A stretch of 64,000 nucleotides of DNA, from the NCBI GenBank assembly GCA_914767715.1, contig OU612074.1:3549501-3613500 (forward strand), written 5' to 3'. This stretch comes from Membranipora membranacea (Eukaryota > Bryozoa > Gymnolaemata > Cheilostomatida > Membraniporidae). Positions within the stretch are counted from its first letter, which is position 1, and every line of letters starts with the position of its first letter. Below, piece by piece: positions 58,992 through 64,000 of this stretch. The position numbers and the translations under genes are program-made. The notes under the pieces were generated by a model. The model searched no databases and had not been told where the DNA came from. It saw nothing but the letters and a program-made list of their open reading frames with translations.

Positions 58992-61900
58992 ATGTTACTT
59001 CATATAATGGTTATTGGAGCTGTTGTCAGCATTGGTTACGGGTTAGTATCTGAGCGAGAGACAGAGATGAATAAGATTAAATCAATGGAGAAGAGGCTGG
59101 AAGAGCTAGAATCTGTGAACGAGAAATATGAAAAGTTAGAATCTGTAATAAGCAAACTTGTATCTGCAATAAAAGTGAGTAAACTTAACAATCGGTACGA
59201 TTGTACAAGAATACTCATAAGTATGACCTGCTTTGATTGGTCCATAAAACATAAGCAGCTGACATCTTGCTTTGGGGTGGATAACATTCATATGCCCTTG
59301 AAAATGTGCACATATGAGGTCCGGGTCTCAGAACCACAAAGGTATAGCTCTCATGAATGACATCATCCAACTGATTTTAAAAGCATTGAAACAAATTCAC
59401 ACACCCTCGGAAATGATAATACATGTTATCGATTTCGCTCACTCAGCCATCTTTGTTTTGAATTTTGATGACTGTCTCTTTTTTAACCTTTATTTGGGTC
59501 TGATTCAGTATCCATTAAACAACTCTCTTTGGTGTTATCATCTACTGACTATTCCAAATTGCTGTTATTTAAATAAACATTTATCCTTACTTTATATATA
59601 TCTATGCTATTACAGATTGCGAGTGAAGATAAGGTGAAAACTGCTGTTGAAGAGACTGATGGTGATCAAACAGCTTCTCTAGACTTTATTTCATTTAGTG
59701 GTGAGTTCTAAAATCAAAGATCTAAACAATATAATATAACTTTACACCATAATATCTGATTGATTGATTGATTGATTGATTGATATTAACTTTATTAAAC
59801 CGTTCAAAAATTTTTGTTTGAAAAAACATTTGTATCAGAACATGTTTTACATTAGTGTGATGATTCCAGTGGTTCCAGTCTAATCACACAGACCACTTTC
59901 CAGGTAACATATACGCTGAATCAAATGAGTAAATGGTAATGATTTCTTTCAGCGCTTCGGTGGGTCAATGGGATACAGAGTGTTGGGAATTGCCATTTCC
60001 ACTCAGGTGTTAAGTCATTGTGGGGGAATTGATTAGTATGAAATACAGCAGGAATAGATTCAACAAAACTGCAGAACAACGTATAACTACAGACTCATTA
60101 TTTATAGTAATATTAGGTTAATTTGGCGATTGGGTTGAGATGAGTGAATGAGTGAATGAATTTGTGGTGGATTTTCTACCACAGCTGGAAATTCAAAATT
60201 TTATTTTACATGCTTTATTATTATTAGTTGTCTTCCCATCTCAGCATTTTAGTAACTTTTCTAATTTTCACTCTTACAAACCCATCTAGAATGTTCCATG
60301 GATATCTCATCAGCCAGTATCATATGACATAATATGTTTTTAATGACTGAAAGCAGTAGAATCAACTCAGTTAGTATTTTGCAGCCGAAGAAGCAACACT
60401 TCATATTTTTAAACAAGTCTACAGTAGCCAATAAAGTGCCATTCTGATTTTCAACACATTTAAGTAAGTTCTTGAGTTCTGCCTGCTGGTAGACCTCCAT
60501 GCCTTGCCTTGATATAATGTTGCCTTGTTTTTACTCTGTTGTTAGACTGTAGCCTCCCTTGAGTAGAGGGTAGAGGCTAAGTGAAAACCCCCATTGCACC
60601 ACTGCAACAATTGACCTGAATCCCAGTCCAGTTATCCTCCCAGCTATCTTGCACAGATAGTTAAAACCCAGAGCCATTCCGTTCCCCCCCCCCCTCATTT
60701 ATTTTATCTATACCCCTCCCCTCCCATTTGTTGCGCTGAACAAGTAAGGTAATATTTTGTCCAAGTCCCCCCCTCATTTGTCTTGCCGGATAAATAGGGT
60801 TACTACCTTGTCCATATCCCTCCCCTCCCCTCCCCTCCCATTTGTCTTGCCAGATAAATTAGGCTATCATCTTTGTCCATATTTCCCCCTCCCCAAGCCA
60901 GCCCCAAAGTCAGGTCAATGTTATTTCCTGATAAGATATAGTCGGCACAACTTCTCTTATCATATCCCTCTTCTTTATCACTTCATATGCTCTGTCTGTC
61001 TATGGTGCCCCTTAGCGAAGATGAGGTTAGCCTGTATGATTCAAGACAGGCCTGCCTTGTTGTACGTTTCATTGCATGTATGTTGCGCATATAGCGTCTA
61101 GTTTTAACTGTTGTATGTACTTTTATCAAGGTGTCTTTGCTCTAGCCTTTGGTTTTTTTTGTCTACCTTTCCTACGGTTGGTAAATAAAACCGTACCGCA
61201 AACTCACAAGGTATGAACCTTTAAAACACCGAAACTTCAATGTGTCTGATACATAGACTTAATAACAAACCTAGACAGTACATTGGAACATTGGACATTG
61301 GACATTGGACATTGGAAGGTGTAGAGGCAATGATGCTTTCATTGATTTACTGTCCAAAATCCAGGGTTTTTTGGTCGATGCCTCGATCAATTTTCATCAG
61401 ATTTTGAGTTTGTGTGCCGCACTTCAGCTGTATATGGTGTCCTGTCTAGTTTTATTAATAAGTCTACGGTATGTTCAGTAATCTTTGATTTCCTGTTTTG
61501 TAGATCTGGTTTCACTACTCAGAGGGAGAGATGGTAAGCTAAATACAATAAATTACAAGTCATGTGGATAATTTGCAAAACTTAATGAAATGATACCTAC
61601 AACAGCGCCAGTATATGACCATCATAATGTATGATTGCTGATAACTTAGAAAAAATATTTAATTTCAGGTAAAAATGAACTGCATGGGAGGGACGGCTCT
61701 GATGAAAAGGATGGCTTGCCTGGCTTAACAGGGAGAGATGGAATCAAGGGAAGTACAGGAGAATCAGGACAAGCAGTTCAAGTTGGATCTGTATACACTA
61801 GATGGGGACGGAAATCTTGTGGTAGCAAATCAACTACACTTTATGAAGGCATGATTTAAGAAATTATTCTAATTCATGTTTTTACGCTTAACAAATGCTC

Positions 61901-63065
61901 AGCCCACAGCGCTAACATGTTAAAATAATAAGCTAACGCATCCACAAACTCGTTCTGTAGTGATAATGAAGAAAGAAAACAAATTTCCATAATATGCTAA
62001 TGTAAGGCCTGTTTATTCTGATATTCCTTTTCCATATGTCAGAAATGTGTGAACAAAAATGCAACATATAGCTTGGATATCTTACTGAACTTATTCTGAA
62101 CAAGTTTAGTAGCTGAAAAAACCATCCAAAACATCAAGCGTTCAGTCTTAGCTATAGCTTATTTGAAAAATAATAGTAATATTATAGTAATAATTGATAC
62201 TCTTATATTGTAATATAAACACTCAGCTGTTTTACAGGGTTCACTGCTGGAGGACACCAAGAAAGTACCGGAGGTGGTGTGAATTACCAATGTCTGCCAC
62301 TCAATCCTCAGTTTGATTACTACACGATGTCTGGAGGCTTTGTTTCCTGGATACATGGCACTGAATATCAAACTCATGGCTACCCTAGTTCCATCCCATC
62401 TAGAGCCTTCAACCAGAATGTACCATGTGCTCGCTGCTACTCGACTAAATCTACTGTCATGATGGTTCCAGCTCGTCGTGACTGTCCATCAAGCTGGTCT
62501 GCTGAATATCGGGGTACGTGTAAGGATGTTGAAAACATTATAAAGTTAAAAAACGAGACTAGATTTTCTCACAATAAATGTTTAAAGGATCGAGTTGAAG
62601 AAAAGTTAAGACTTTGAATAATGTTAGTGTTGACAGGATAAAAATGTTTGATAGATTCAATGCATTGAATCTGAAATTGGATACTTTGCCGTCTGTCTCT
62701 CAAAGTACTACCGCTTCAATGTGTGCTTTGCTGTCTCCCTCCTGTCTCCCATGATTTTGCCTATTATAATTGTTGAAGAGAAATATATGCGTGCAGTGTA
62801 TGTGATATTGCTCTCATCTAGGAGTGCAAGACAGCTCATTATAGATTCCATCCCGATGTTTGTAGGATATTTAATGAGTGCTTTTTACGATGCCCGCCAT
62901 CCAGCTACTTATGAATGTGTTGATGGATCACCTGAATATGTAACAGGTCAGCAGGGAGACGTCAATGGGGCTCTCTTCTACTTTGTGAGAGCAAGTTGTG
63001 CTACAGGCCTTTGCCCACCCTACTCAAGTGACAAGTGGATTCAATGTGTTGTTTGTACAAAATAG
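58992..63065 (+). CDS. Short-chain collagen with C4-like C-terminal domain
   Basis: Six exons, 58992-59174, 59616-59700, 61504-61533, 61669-61848, 62238-62513 and 62866-63065, sum to 954 bases (317 residues). Residues 3-17 are hydrophobic (LHIMVIGAVVSIGYG), a signal peptide or signal anchor. Residues 24-60 are Glu/Lys/Leu-rich with heptad spacing, a likely trimerising coiled coil. Residues 97-135 are 13 Gly-X-Y triplets, two with Glu in place of Gly. From about 141 comes a short-chain collagen C4-type domain with ten cysteines: YTRWGRKSC, TTLYEGFTAGG, VPCARC, RDCPSSW, DVNGALFYFV, CPPY and CVVCTK. The fourth intron has a GC donor. The inferred role is a trimeric extracellular matrix or surface protein. 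Exons missed in the 1.8 kb second intron would lengthen the collagen stretch. Confidence 0.85.
60680..60895. repeat. Pyrimidine-rich tandem repeat in a collagen intron
   Basis: About three degenerate units of roughly 65-80 bases, each with a CCCCTC run followed by ATTTGTCTTGCC and a GTCCATAT-like tail. This explains the proline-rich open frame across it. Confidence 0.65.
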
Positions 63066-63349
63066 ATGAACTGAAAACACGCGTTGATTGAGAAACATAA
63101 ATGATTAAAACTCTTTTGCATTTTGGTATCTATTTCTCACAAGCCCATTGTATCAGTGAATATAATTGTAACTTTTCTTCATCAAAATTCTTATTCTCAA
63201 TCGTCATTGTTGTGATGATGAAATTATAAAAAAAATAGAAATATGTTTCCTGCTTGATCAATAATGACGATCATGAGCCAGGCTGCATGTGTTATTTTGA
63301 ACATTCGCTTGGAATCTTATAAAAGGATATCACCTGATGCCTGATGGAG

Positions 63350-63355
63350 AATAAA
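63350..63355 (+). terminator. Polyadenylation signal of collagen gene
   Basis: AATAAA lies 285 bases after the stop codon, in otherwise AT-rich 3' untranslated sequence. Confidence 0.5.
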
Positions 63356-63479
63356 TGATTAGTCTATCAAAACTCAACATGTTCTTACTGTAACGTCATC
63401 TGCTGGAAGTAAAAAGGGGTTTTCTTTCAAAAACAATGATTGTATTGCCATATCATATCACTACTACTGTTGGGTTTTT

Positions 63480-63640
63480 TGAGCATCCGGAGGAAAGATA
63501 CACCCAAGGGTGTTTTGGGCTGGAACAATCAACCCTGAAAGCTCTCCAGTGGGACTTGAACCAACGGCTCCAGGGCACCAATCAACTTGCAGTGATTAGC
63601 AAACGCCAACCAATTGCGCAATTTCGCCGTCCCTAAAAAC
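63480..63640 (-). mobile_element. tRNA-derived SINE, first copy
   Basis: On the minus strand it has a tRNA-like head with an A box (TTGCGCAATTGGTTGGCG) and a B box (GGTTCAAGTCC) at about 63550. The following tail (toward 63480) is shared with the second copy. The head does not fold as a complete functional tRNA. Confidence 0.65.
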
Positions 63641-63859
63641 AAAAGGGTTGATGGCGCTAAATAGCAAACCCGCTATTCACTTCTTGGAGTTGTGCACACT
63701 TATCCCATGAACTCATTCAATTTGTCAATCGCTACCATGTTAACACAGCGTGAGGTTTGATCGGATTTTATATGGCCCATTGCTAGGTCCCAATGGTAGT
63801 GTTTTGCTATATTTCAAGATTGGCTCATGTATTTCCATGCTGTCTCATCTCTCTCCATT

Positions 63860-63996
63860 AGTCAGTTAGAAGATGAGGACACAGAGATGATATACACCTG
63901 AGGGAGCTGGAACAATTAACCATAAAAGCTCTTCCATGACTACTGCGGCACGGCAGCGAATGGCAGTCACGCTAACCAATTGTGCCATCTTGCAAT
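63860..63996 (-). mobile_element. tRNA-derived SINE, second copy
   Basis: The minus strand shows the same family head (TGGCACAATTGGTTAGCG at about 63972-63989) and the same tail toward 63870 (AGCTCCCTCAGGTGTATATC-like). The B-box region is more degraded than in the first copy. Confidence 0.6.
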
Positions 63997-64000
63997 CTTG

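Noticed and set aside
60757-61101. Proline-rich 114-codon open frame
   Set aside because: It arises from the pyrimidine-rich tandem repeat within a collagen intron, and no splice logic supports it.

Overview
This is a window of animal nuclear DNA. The genes are split by GT-AG introns, most of them phase 1, and they encode secreted or surface modules typical of animals: thrombospondin type 1 (TSP1) repeats, PAN/apple domains, C-type lectin domains (CTLD), and a short Gly-X-Y collagen with a C4-like C-terminal domain. Short-chain collagens with C4 domains are characteristic of sponges but also occur in cnidarians and other invertebrates. My best guess is a sponge or another early-branching marine animal, without certainty. 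The DNA is AT-rich and mobile DNA outweighs genes.

Region 1 (1-13.9 kb) holds two TSP1 genes arranged head to head: one on the minus strand, cut by the left edge, and a complete one on the plus strand. Their promoters, TATA boxes, first exons and introns are homologous. The 8.6 kb between them contains a segment duplicated in direct orientation, an orphan third copy of the TSP1 upstream region, decayed LINE pieces, a tRNA-derived SINE and a miniature LINE.

Region 2 (14-33.3 kb) is a repeat field. A diverged family of roughly 1.2 kb units (here called R) recurs at least five times. Into it have inserted a 2.8 kb P-like DNA transposon, a perfect hairpin MITE, a TTAA-flanked inverted-repeat element, two 11-bp minisatellites at the same position in different R copies, a U1 snRNA fragment, and a LINE that is itself broken by two DNA transposons.

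Region 3 (34.4-43.3 kb) is a minus-strand cluster of three related lectin genes. One PAN-CTLD gene looks intact in its visible exons, one CTLD gene lacks a conserved cysteine, and one is a clear pseudogene. A second copy of the hairpin MITE lies between them.

Region 4 (47.5-58.1 kb) is bounded by two 240-bp direct repeats. It holds an inverted repeat with about 2 kb arms, a gag-protease fragment of an LTR retrotransposon, and a nearly full-length decayed LINE.

Region 5 (58.9-63.4 kb) is a plus-strand gene for a 317-residue membrane-anchored or secreted short-chain collagen, followed by two tRNA-derived SINEs at the right edge.

The genes suggest an extracellular matrix and recognition repertoire. 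Nothing links them as an operon or pathway. I found no bacterial genes, CRISPR array or intact tRNA.
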